A stretch of DNA of 64,000 nt from the NCBI GenBank assembly GCA_029250605.1, contig JAQXEZ010000008.1, positions 111,770 to 175,769 on the forward strand, written 5' to 3'. The stretch comes from Candidatus Thalassarchaeaceae archaeon (GTDB taxonomy: Archaea > Thermoplasmatota > Poseidoniia > Poseidoniales > Thalassarchaeaceae). Below the pieces are notes generated by a model that was not told the DNA's origin, made no database searches, and worked only from the letters and a program-made list of their open reading frames with translations. A program made the position numbers and the translations under genes. Shown here one piece after another: positions 57,864 through 64,000 of the stretch; position 1 is the first letter of the stretch, and each line of letters starts with the position of its first letter.

Positions 57864-58757
57864 TTACCTGCCGTTGGGAATGGATGTTCTCAGTACCTTA
57901 ATCGCCTCATCAATAGTTATTGAACTGTCACACAATTTTGTGATGATCTCATCGATTTCTGGATGTGAGACCAACAGGGAGTCCCATTCAGAAATGAGGA
58001 CCTCTCGCATTATCACCTCATTTCTGCCGCTTTGAGTTTCACAAGAGTCAATGGCCGAAATCAGTTTCTCGATCCCCGCCCCTTCCAGAGCTGAGACTAG
58101 GATGACCTCTCGAGAGTCATCATCTGAGAGATTCAGAGAAGTTCGTATACTCTGAGCCGACAAAGATGCTCCGGGCAGGTCTGATTTGTTCACTGCGATT
58201 ACATCAGCAAGCTCCAGAATGCCAGCCTTCTCAGCCTGGATTATGTCACCCCTGTCTGGTCCGTCGACAAGAAGAAGCCTATCTGCCAATGCGGCTATTC
58301 GGAACTCTGATTGCCCTGTTCCAACGGTTTCGACAACGATTCGAGACCAGCCACAAAGAGATAGAGCATGACACATGGGCCATATTCGTGGGGAAATTCC
58401 ACCAGGAGTATTTCCAGAGGCTATTGACCTGACGAACACCTTGTCCCCCAAGTCGCTACCTTCCATCCTAATTCTGTCAGCGAGAAAAGAGCCCCCTGAA
58501 ATTGGAGATGTAGGATCAAGCGCAAGAATTGCCACGCTCTCGCCCATCGCGACCCATTGCTTCGCCAACCGGCCTATTAGAGTGGATTTTCCTGAACCTG
58601 GTGGCCCGGTTACCCCTAAAGTCCAGATTGACTCAGAGTGAAATTTAGGAGTTTTTTCTGAATCTGCTATCTCAGTCATAAGTCTGGAAAGGCTTCGACG
58701 ATCCCCGGACTTTGCTAATTCTAGAAGTTTGTCGATTTCGCTCAATTCCAGTGCCAC
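57864..58757 (-). CDS. meaB: methylmalonyl-CoA mutase-associated GTPase MeaB
   Basis: 297 residues of the G3E-type GTPase group: Walker A GVTGPPGSGKSTLIGRLAKQ, then LALDPTSPISGGSFLADRIR (the MeaB/ArgK signature), IVVETVGTGQSE (Walker B region) and AVNKSD for guanine recognition. MeaB guards loading and repair of the cobalamin cofactor in methylmalonyl-CoA mutase. It overlaps the mutase B12 subunit gene by 16 bases, as is common for this pair. Confidence 0.95.
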   Translation of the reverse strand: MALELSEIDKLLELAKSGDRRSLSRLMTEIADSEKTPKFHSESIWTLGVTGPPGSGKSTLIGRLAKQWVAMGESVAILALDPTSPISGGSFLADRIRMEGSDLGDKVFVRSIASGNTPGGISPRIWPMCHALSLCGWSRIVVETVGTGQSEFRIAALADRLLLVDGPDRGDIIQAEKAGILELADVIAVNKSDLPGASLSAQSIRTSLNLSDDDSREVILVSALEGAGIEKLISAIDSCETQSGRNEVIMREVLISEWDSLLVSHPEIDEIITKLCDSSITIDEAIKVLRTSIPNGR

Positions 58758-59179
58758 CCCAAATCGTCTCCGACTCCGATTGGAACATTCTCTTTTTTCC
58801 GTTGTCTGGCTTCATCCAAGAATCCCAGGACGTCGGAAGTGGGAGTTCCGGGCCCGAAAACCGCCCTTACTCCCGATTTGTAGAGCATTTCCAGATCCCG
58901 ATCAGGGATAATCCCCCCTGCAAAAACTATTACATCGCCCATGTCCTGTTCCCTCAGACCATCACAGATCTTCGGAATTAGGGAGTCATGGGCTCCTGAA
59001 AGAGTGGAAAGACCGAGGACTTCTGCATCTTCGTCATTTACGATCCTTACAATGTCAGAAGGTGTCTTTCTAAGTCCAGTGTAGATAACATCGTGACCAC
59101 CGTCTCTGAGTGCTCTGGCGATTACCTTTGCACCACGATCGTGCCCATCAAGACCAGGTTTAGCAATCACAACTCGCAT
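58742..59179 (-). CDS. mcmA2: methylmalonyl-CoA mutase, small (cobalamin-binding) subunit
   Basis: 145 residues. [20 protein letters not shown] holds the cobalamin-ligand motif DxHxxG, and [13 protein letters not shown] plus [14 protein letters not shown] the remaining B12 contacts. It completes the mutase with the large subunit encoded at 8793-10370. The first gene of the mcmA2-meaB unit, divergent from the propionyl-CoA carboxylase operon, so the two operons face opposite ways across a 70-base promoter region. Confidence 0.96.
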   Translation of the reverse strand: MRVVIAKPGLDGHDRGAKVIARALRDGGHDVIYTGLRKTPSDIVRIVNDEDAEVLGLSTLSGAHDSLIPKICDGLREQDMGDVIVFAGGIIPDRDLEMLYKSGVRAVFGPGTPTSDVLGFLDEARQRKKENVPIGVGDDLGWHWN

Positions 59180-59248
59180 GTTTCAACCAGTTGCAAATGG
59201 CGATATGCCTTCAAGGAACCGGAAGGTGAAATCACTTCCTCCTTAGGA

Positions 59249-60835
59249 ATGCTCATGGGCGGCATGCACCCCCCAATCCCCATGAGTGGTAACTCCGACA
59301 AGATTGACGACCTTAGGCGTCGAAAGTCGAAGTCTCAATCTGGGGGAGGGCAAAAACGAATCTCAGCACAGCACGCAAAGGGAAAGATGACTGCCAGAGA
59401 GAGGATTGAGCAAATGCTTGACCCTGATTCATTCTCTGAAGTAGATGCTTTGGTAGAGCATCGATGTAGGGATTTTGATATGGATAGGAACGTGATTCCG
59501 GGAGATGGTGTGGTTTGTGGCCATGGCACGATTGATGGCAGGCTAGTCTACTGTTTTGCACAGGACTTTACAGTTTATGGGGGATCTCTCGGAGAAATGC
59601 ACGGACTGAAGATTTGCAAGGTCCTAGATATGGCAGTAAAGACTGGGGCACCGGTGATTGGTTTGAACGACAGTGGTGGTGCGAGGATACAGGAAGGTGT
59701 TGCGAGTCTTGGCTCCTATGCTGAGATTTTCTTTAGAAATGTGAGGTCTAGTGGTGTAATCCCTCAGATTTCTGTAATCATGGGACCATGCGCAGGAGGT
59801 GCCGTGTACTCTCCGGCTATCACGGATTTCGTGATAATGGTAGAAGATACATCACACATGTTCATCACTGGGCCAGAGGTAATCAAGACGGTAACGAATG
59901 AGGAAGTGGGTTTTGAAGAATTGGGGGGGGCTTCGACTCATGCCACAAAATCGGGCGTTACGCACTTTACGGCAAAGGATGACGAAAGTGCATTGGAAAT
60001 CGTCAGAGACTTAGTAGGGCTAATTCCTTCAAATAACCTACAAAAGGCACCAGTCTCAGAAAGCAATGATTCCCTTGTAAGGAAATGTGAATCCCTAGAT
60101 TCCCTAGTTCCAGAGGATCCATCGATACCCTATGATATTCTGGAAGTAATTGAAGAAGTCCTTGACTCCGAGAGCTTCTTGGAGATTCAAGATGTTTTTG
60201 CCCCAAATATCATCATTGGACTCGGTAGACTTGGTGGACAGTCAATTGGAGTTGTTGCTAATCAACCAATGCACTTAGCAGGATGTCTAGATATTGACGC
60301 ATCTGTGAAAGCCGCAAGATTTGTACGATTCTGTGATGCATTCAACATCCCATTGCTGACATTTGTTGATGTTCCTGGTTTTCTTCCTGGAGCGAATCAG
60401 GAATGGGGAGGAATCATCAGGCATGGTGCCAAGCTACTCTATGCATTTGCCGAGGCTACAGTTCCGAAACTCACTGTCATTACTAGGAAGGCATATGGCG
60501 GTGCATATGACGTAATGTCTTCCAAGCACATTAGGGGCGATTACAACATTGCTTGGCCAACAGCAGAACTTGCAGTAATGGGTGCTGAAGGTGCGGTACA
60601 AATTATCCACAGACGTAGGATCGCAAATTCAAGAAATCCCGAGCAAGAGAGGGAGAGACTGGTGGATGACTATGAGGGGGCGTTTGCAAATCCGTACAAG
60701 GCAGCAGCTTTAGGTTACATCGACGATGTAGTCATGCCGTCAGAAACGAGAGTGGTGCTGGTGAAGGCATTGGGTGCGATTCTCGAGAAGGAGGAGCCAA
60801 GACCTGAGAAGAAGCATGGGAATATTCCGTTGTGA
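59249..60835 (+). CDS. pccB: propionyl-CoA (acyl-CoA) carboxylase, carboxyltransferase subunit
   Basis: 528 residues from ATG 59249, eight bases after a TTAGGA sequence; other in-frame ATGs lie at 59255, 59264 and 59282. Core motifs: [42 protein letters not shown] (oxyanion loop), [16 protein letters not shown], and in the C-terminal domain [20 protein letters not shown] and [13 protein letters not shown]. It moves the carboxyl group from carboxybiotin to propionyl-CoA (or acetyl-CoA). The small subunit and biotin carrier follow; the biotin carboxylase is not in the window. Confidence 0.95.
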   Translation: MLMGGMHPPIPMSGNSDKIDDLRRRKSKSQSGGGQKRISAQHAKGKMTARERIEQMLDPDSFSEVDALVEHRCRDFDMDRNVIPGDGVVCGHGTIDGRLVYCFAQDFTVYGGSLGEMHGLKICKVLDMAVKTGAPVIGLNDSGGARIQEGVASLGSYAEIFFRNVRSSGVIPQISVIMGPCAGGAVYSPAITDFVIMVEDTSHMFITGPEVIKTVTNEEVGFEELGGASTHATKSGVTHFTAKDDESALEIVRDLVGLIPSNNLQKAPVSESNDSLVRKCESLDSLVPEDPSIPYDILEVIEEVLDSESFLEIQDVFAPNIIIGLGRLGGQSIGVVANQPMHLAGCLDIDASVKAARFVRFCDAFNIPLLTFVDVPGFLPGANQEWGGIIRHGAKLLYAFAEATVPKLTVITRKAYGGAYDVMSSKHIRGDYNIAWPTAELAVMGAEGAVQIIHRRRIANSRNPEQERERLVDDYEGAFANPYKAAALGYIDDVVMPSETRVVLVKALGAILEKEEPRPEKKHGNIPL

Positions 60836-60840
60836 TAAAT

Positions 60841-61038
60841 ATGGGTAAAGAAGAAAGAGAGATGCGGATTATTGCGGCTGTAATCTCTTCGGTACTGATA
60901 GAAAACGAAACTGGTGGATCAATTAAACCATCACTGGGTCGGGATGGAGGCAGTTCTTGGTCGGCCTCCCATAGGAGGATGGCAATAGGCAAGAGTTCCT
61001 TGCTGAAAGCGAGAACAGTTAGGAGTTCAAAGAGGTGA
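60841..61038 (+). CDS. acyl-CoA carboxylase small (epsilon/gamma-like) subunit
   Basis: 65 residues from ATG 60841, just after pccB; GTG 60832 overlapping the pccB stop is also possible. EREMRIIAAVISSVLIENET is a helix like the short carboxylase accessory subunits found between pccB and the biotin carrier in archaea, and SSWSASHRRMAIGKSSLL a basic amphipathic end. These proteins are thought to stabilise the holoenzyme. The position between pccB and the carrier gene (four bases before it) is the main support. Confidence 0.6.
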   Translation: MGKEEREMRIIAAVISSVLIENETGGSIKPSLGRDGGSSWSASHRRMAIGKSSLLKARTVRSSKR

Positions 61039-61042
61039 TAGT

Positions 61043-61453
61043 ATGTCTGAAAAGAGGAAGGTCACCGTTGACGGAGAGGAGTTCGAAGTAGGAATTAAGT
61101 TGGAAGAAGGAAATTGGGAGGTTTCTATTGAAGGCAGAACCTACACTGTTGAGGTAGAGGGGAGTGAGAGGAGGACTTCTAGAAAAAGGCGGGCGGCAAA
61201 GAGTGGTGGAGCATCTGGTTCGGGAATAATTTCTTCTGCAATTCCAGGGAAAATTGTGGCAATAATGGCATCTGAGGGTGATGACGTAGAGGAGGGTAAC
61301 GTAGTAATTGTCCTTGAGGCAATGAAAATGCAAAATGAGATTAAGGCAGGCATAGGCGGGTGTGTAAAGAAGATCATGTGCAAGCCGGGAGAGAGGGTCG
61401 AAGCGAATATGCCCTTGATGGAAATATCAAATAAAATGGGAAGTGCCGATTGA
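61043..61453 (+). CDS. biotin carboxyl carrier protein of acyl-CoA carboxylase
   Basis: 136 residues. An N-terminal strand pair (KVTVDGEEFEVGIKLEEGNW) and a basic linker precede the biotinyl domain, IISSAIPGKIVAIMASEGDD then VVIVLEAMKMQNEI, where the Lys of EAMKM is the biotin site. It carries carboxybiotin between the carboxylase and the transferase. Biotin would be attached by the ligase half of the 45696-47045 protein. Separate carrier, not fused to a biotin carboxylase. Confidence 0.95.
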   Translation: MSEKRKVTVDGEEFEVGIKLEEGNWEVSIEGRTYTVEVEGSERRTSRKRRAAKSGGASGSGIISSAIPGKIVAIMASEGDDVEEGNVVIVLEAMKMQNEIKAGIGGCVKKIMCKPGERVEANMPLMEISNKMGSAD

Positions 61454-61683
61454 TGCCTGTATGTGATTTCGAAGACTGTGAAAGTAAGTCGGCAATTGTT
61501 AGCAGGCTCTCTCCCGAAGGTTATCTTGTTTCGAGTGGGAATAAGGCATACTCTTTCAGGGAAGCGTATGAGAGATTCAACTACTGCAAAAAGTGTCATG
61601 ATCTTTTAATGGTGGAAGTTTGGACTAGAGTTAGGAGTTCTGGAACAAAAAATGATGATCATGTTGCCCCAACGGCAGTTTAG
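61453..61683 (+). CDS. small zinc-binding-like protein
   Basis: 76 residues from ATG 61453, whose A is the last base of the carrier stop (TGATG). Two cysteine pairs, CDFEDC (residues 4-9) and CKKCHDL in the second half, with an aromatic helix FREAYERFNYCKKCHDLLMV, suggest a zinc ribbon or finger. Cotranscribed with the carboxylase genes, but nothing ties it to that enzyme functionally. No family recognised. Confidence 0.6.
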   Translation: MPVCDFEDCESKSAIVSRLSPEGYLVSSGNKAYSFREAYERFNYCKKCHDLLMVEVWTRVRSSGTKNDDHVAPTAV

Positions 61684-61721
61684 AGCGTTAAATTCATTGG
61701 ACATCTGCCTAATTCGGAAGC

Positions 61722-62948
61722 ATGAACAGTTACGTAAGTCATCTAGAATGCGCATACTCGGGAAAGAGATACGAGCCTGGAAAGGTCCATACGATTTCCG
61801 AAATGGGAAAGCCGATTATTGTAAAATACGACCTAGAAAGGATCGCTGCCGAAGTTCCACGTAGTTCTATTGAGGATTCGAAGGAGCCGGGATTCTGGAG
61901 ATACGCTCCCCTACTTCCTGTCGATTCGGAGAAAAATAGAGTATCTCTAGGAGAAGTGGTCACTCCAATGATTCCACTTGAAAATTCTAAAGACATATTC
62001 GGAGTTGCTGCCAAATCTGTATTCGTAAAGGATGAATCGAGGCTTCCAACCGGATCTTTCAAGGCTAGGGGTTTAGGGATGGCAGTTTCTATGGCAAAAG
62101 AATTGGGAGTAAGTCATCTAGCCATCCCTACCAATGGAAATGCTGGATCTGCTTTGGCGGCCTATGCAACTAGAGCGGGGATTGAGTGTACTGTCCTATG
62201 TCCGGACAACACTCCAGAAATTAATGTCAGAGAAACTCAGATGCAAGGGGCCAGCACACACATTGTGAATGGCCTAATTGGGGAATGCGGCAAGATAATT
62301 GCTGATGGTTCGAATGAAATTGACTGGTTCGCAGTTTCAACTCTTAAGGAGCCATATAGGATTGAAGGAAAGAAAACTATGGGTTTGGAGATAGCCGAGC
62401 AGTTTGGATGGATCCTCCCCGACGTCATATTCTACCCAACAGGAGGTGGTACTGGGATAATTGGGATGTGGAAGGGCTTCCAAGAGTTAATTGAACTTGG
62501 ATGGATTGATGGAAAATTACCCAGAATGATCTCGGTACAATCTTCGGGTTGTGCACCCATTGTCAGAGCCTGGGAAGAAGGGCATGAGTTTGCCGAATAT
62601 TGGGAGGGCGCTGAGACTATTTCTTCTGGGATCAGAGTTCCTTACGCCCTTGGGGACTTCATGATACTAGATGCAGTAAGGTCTTCAGGGGGTTTCGCTA
62701 TCTCTGTAACCGACGGTGAAACTCTGGAAATGCAGAGTCAGATTGGACTGAGTGAGGGTTTGCTCCTGTGTCCAGAGGGGGCTGCAACAGTGGCAGCATA
62801 TCGAAACTCTCTGGAGTTGGGATTGGTCTCCAGTAGTGAATCAGTGGTTCTCTTCAATACTGCAACTGGTCTGAAGTATCCTATGCCAGGGGTTTATTCC
62901 AATATTGACAAAAACAACGTTGAATACTCCGTTTTCAATACTAAATAA
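61722..62948 (+). CDS. thrC: threonine synthase
   Basis: 408 residues. PLP-enzyme motifs: KDESRLPTGSFKARGLGMAV with the Schiff-base Lys, PTNGNAGSALAAYATRAGIE, the phosphate loop FYPTGGGTGIIGMWKGFQEL and CPEGAATVAAYRNS. The N-terminal YVSHLECAYSGKRYEPGKVH is the short Cys-containing head common in archaeal threonine synthases. It converts O-phosphohomoserine to threonine. A TATA-like GTTAAATTC at 61688 suggests its own promoter and a near-leaderless start. Ends overlapping the converging aIF6 gene by eight bases. Confidence 0.93.
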   Translation: MNSYVSHLECAYSGKRYEPGKVHTISEMGKPIIVKYDLERIAAEVPRSSIEDSKEPGFWRYAPLLPVDSEKNRVSLGEVVTPMIPLENSKDIFGVAAKSVFVKDESRLPTGSFKARGLGMAVSMAKELGVSHLAIPTNGNAGSALAAYATRAGIECTVLCPDNTPEINVRETQMQGASTHIVNGLIGECGKIIADGSNEIDWFAVSTLKEPYRIEGKKTMGLEIAEQFGWILPDVIFYPTGGGTGIIGMWKGFQELIELGWIDGKLPRMISVQSSGCAPIVRAWEEGHEFAEYWEGAETISSGIRVPYALGDFMILDAVRSSGGFAISVTDGETLEMQSQIGLSEGLLLCPEGAATVAAYRNSLELGLVSSSESVVLFNTATGLKYPMPGVYSNIDKNNVEYSVFNTK

Positions 62949-63603
62949 GGCCGAGTGCGTCTTCTATCCTATTCAGTTCGGGGCCCGTGGAACCCGCCCC
63001 CACAAGTGCATGGGAGTCACTGGCACAGCAACCAGCACCGACGAAGGGGGAGCCGAATGTCACAGTCCCCACCATTGCCGGCACCCCCAATGCAGACTCG
63101 ATTGCCTCTACCTCTGATGTCTTCACATCCGGATGAACCAAGACCCCTTTGTTATTTGCCACTATCATGCTTCCAACGGTTCCATGTCCAGCGACCTGGG
63201 AACGGACTGCCTTGACTCCCAGTACATCAGAAATTATCTCAGCGCCTGCTTCTGGAATTGTTGGGCTTACGATGGCTCCGTTATCATTGCACTCAATGAG
63301 GTTCCCGGCGGCATTGACTCCACTCTCCATTATCACCACATCGCCAAAACTGGAAAGCTCGTCCAAGTCATCCTGAGTTGCTATATCGGCTACTGCAATT
63401 CCCTTTCTATTGCCTCGGACAAGACTCCCAATCAAAGCTGATCCTCCAATCGAAAGTCTGTGTGCTTCTATGTCGAAGGAGGATTCTACCTCCTCGGCAA
63501 TTTCTTCTTCTAGGGTGCTTGGGATGAACAGAACGTCCCCAATCACACTGAGATATACGCCAACTTGAGAGTGGCCTAGAATGTCTCTCGTGGAAATTGG
63601 CAT
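62941..63603 (-). CDS. eif6: translation initiation factor aIF6
   Basis: 220 residues with the repeated IF6 pentein pattern: VGVYLSVIGDVLFIPSTLEE, LIGSLVRGNRKGIAVADIAT, GHGTVGSMIVANNKGVLVHP, GTVTFGSPFVGAGCCASDSH. aIF6 binds the large subunit and blocks premature joining of the small subunit. Located directly downstream of the rRNA genes on the same strand, with a TATA-like AAATTAACC at about 63635. Confidence 0.96.
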   Translation of the reverse strand: MPISTRDILGHSQVGVYLSVIGDVLFIPSTLEEEIAEEVESSFDIEAHRLSIGGSALIGSLVRGNRKGIAVADIATQDDLDELSSFGDVVIMESGVNAAGNLIECNDNGAIVSPTIPEAGAEIISDVLGVKAVRSQVAGHGTVGSMIVANNKGVLVHPDVKTSEVEAIESALGVPAMVGTVTFGSPFVGAGCCASDSHALVGAGSTGPELNRIEDALGLI

Positions 63604-63662
63604 GTCTACCCCTTCATTGACTAACGTCTACCGGTTAATTTGTGTTGCGGGGAGGTGAAGGA

Positions 63663-63786
63663 GAGTGGCACAGCGACGATCTTTCCCGTGGGCTTTCGCA
63701 CCACAGTACCGGAATCGACGCAGGAGGGCTTGACTTCCGGGTTCGATATGGGACCGGGTAGGGCCCCTCCGCTATGGCCGTGCACA
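63663..63786 (-). rRNA. rrf: 5S ribosomal RNA
   Basis: Minus-strand sequence begins near GTGCACGGCCATAGCGGAGG, followed by GTCCCATATCGAACCCGGAA and ends around CGTCGCTGTGCCACTC. These are the conserved 5S loops (GGCCAUAGCGG; CCCAUxxCGAACxCGGAAG) and the terminal stem closes between GTGCAC and GTGCCAC. Ends are accurate to a few bases. Confidence 0.93.
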
Positions 63787-63849
63787 ACTCTTCCTTCGAA
63801 TGCGAATTGATATGCTCTTTTGGACAGAGACTCACACTAATGTGTACCT

Positions 63850-64000
63850 CGAAATTTAGATGCTCGGGGGGTTAGTGCAGCTGGGCTGAACACCTCGGCG
63901 AACCTCGGTGCTTACACCCGCTGTCTATCAAACTCGTCTTCTACGAGTCCCCTGAGATGCCTCGTCTTTCGGGTGACTTCGAGCTTAGATGCTTTCAGCT
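63850..64000 (-). rRNA. rrl: 23S ribosomal RNA, 3' end only
   Basis: The window ends inside 23S rRNA, which runs on the minus strand toward the 5S gene. Recognisable 3'-terminal sequences are AGCTGAAAGCATCTAAGCTC, the GAAGTCACCCGAAAGACGAG segment, GTTTGATAGACAGCGGGTGT and AAGCACCGAGGTT before the end near 63850-63860. A hairpin ACACATTAGTGTG follows and may be part of the processing stem. 23S and 5S are adjacent here. Confidence 0.93.

Noticed and set aside
63850-63990. Possible tRNA between 23S and 5S rRNA
   Set aside because: The sequence continues conserved 23S 3'-end segments and then a short spacer; no cloverleaf can be drawn.
1-64000. CRISPR arrays, insertion sequences, prophage genes
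   Set aside because: No regularly spaced direct repeats, transposase or integrase motifs, or terminal repeats were seen in reading the window.

Overview
The window reads as chromosomal DNA of a euryarchaeon, most likely of the Thermoplasmatota and probably a marine Poseidoniales (Marine Group II) relative. What the sequence shows: archaeal/eukaryotic-type ribosomal proteins (S19e, L39e, L31e, S17e, S3Ae, L30e), an archaeal RNA polymerase operon (rpoH, unsplit rpoB, rpoA1, rpoA2, rpl30e), PAN, MBF1, Tsr3, Kae1, aIF6 and an RNase P Pop5-like protein, all next to aerobic and heterotrophic genes such as histidine degradation, methylmalonyl-CoA metabolism and a Rieske/cytochrome b complex. The lineage assignment is an inference from gene content; no marker comparison could be run. 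Genes are tightly packed on both strands, often overlapping by 1-4 bases, with short intergenic promoters.

Layout. 1-3 kb: an edge-truncated TPR protein, an FMN reductase, a PqqD-like protein and a membrane protein. 3.1-5.0 kb: rps19e-rpl39e-rpl31e-rps17e-trmJ. 5.0-8.0 kb (minus): a ribbon-helix-helix regulator, folE, queE, queC, msrB and queD, a preQ0/deazaguanine operon with a palindromic operator at its promoter; its QueC has lost all zinc cysteines. 8.0-12.3 kb: methylmalonyl-CoA epimerase and mutase large subunit, two hypotheticals, kae1. 12.3-20.2 kb: histidine utilisation (hutI; ftcD in two pieces, hutU, hutH), plus alaX, a DUF5679 protein and tRNA-Val. 20.2-27.5 kb: pan, mbf1, tsr3, a degenerate aquaporin-like protein, MazG, an MTA-phosphorylase-family protein, S3Ae with a SAP tail, ferredoxin, pdxS. 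27.5-35.1 kb: four coiled-coil proteins around a DtxR regulator and two membrane proteins. 35.1-45.5 kb: a hypothetical, then the RNA polymerase operon and tRNA-Lys. 45.5-49.9 kb: a methyltransferase-biotin ligase fusion, Pop5-like protein, membrane protein, FtsZ-like protein, small TPR protein. 49.9-56.8 kb: a respiratory operon with Rieske, cytochrome b and a 938-residue fusion of the cytochrome b C-terminal half to a heterodisulfide-reductase-like iron-sulfur module. 56.7-62.9 kb: MGMT, a dolichol-kinase-like protein, meaB, mutase B12 subunit, propionyl-CoA carboxylase subunits, threonine synthase. 62.9-64 kb: aIF6, 5S rRNA and the 3' end of 23S rRNA, all minus.

How the parts fit. Propionyl-CoA to succinyl-CoA is almost complete (carboxyltransferase, biotin carrier, small subunit, epimerase, both mutase subunits, MeaB, biotin ligase); only the biotin carboxylase is missing from the window. 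Histidine goes to glutamate plus a tetrahydrofolate C1 unit. GTP goes to preQ0, presumably for archaeosine.

Most striking observations: (1) the Rieske/cyt b/HdrD-like fusion locus; (2) the same helix-hairpin-helix-like N-terminal domain on two RNA polymerase subunits, RpoH and RpoA'', together with a cysteine-containing insert of about 130 residues in RpoA'; (3) SAP domain on S3Ae; (4) methyltransferase-biotin ligase fusion; (5) cysteine-free QueC; (6) an aquaporin-like protein without NPA motifs; (7) a shared basic C-terminal tail on MBF1 and coiled-coil proteins.
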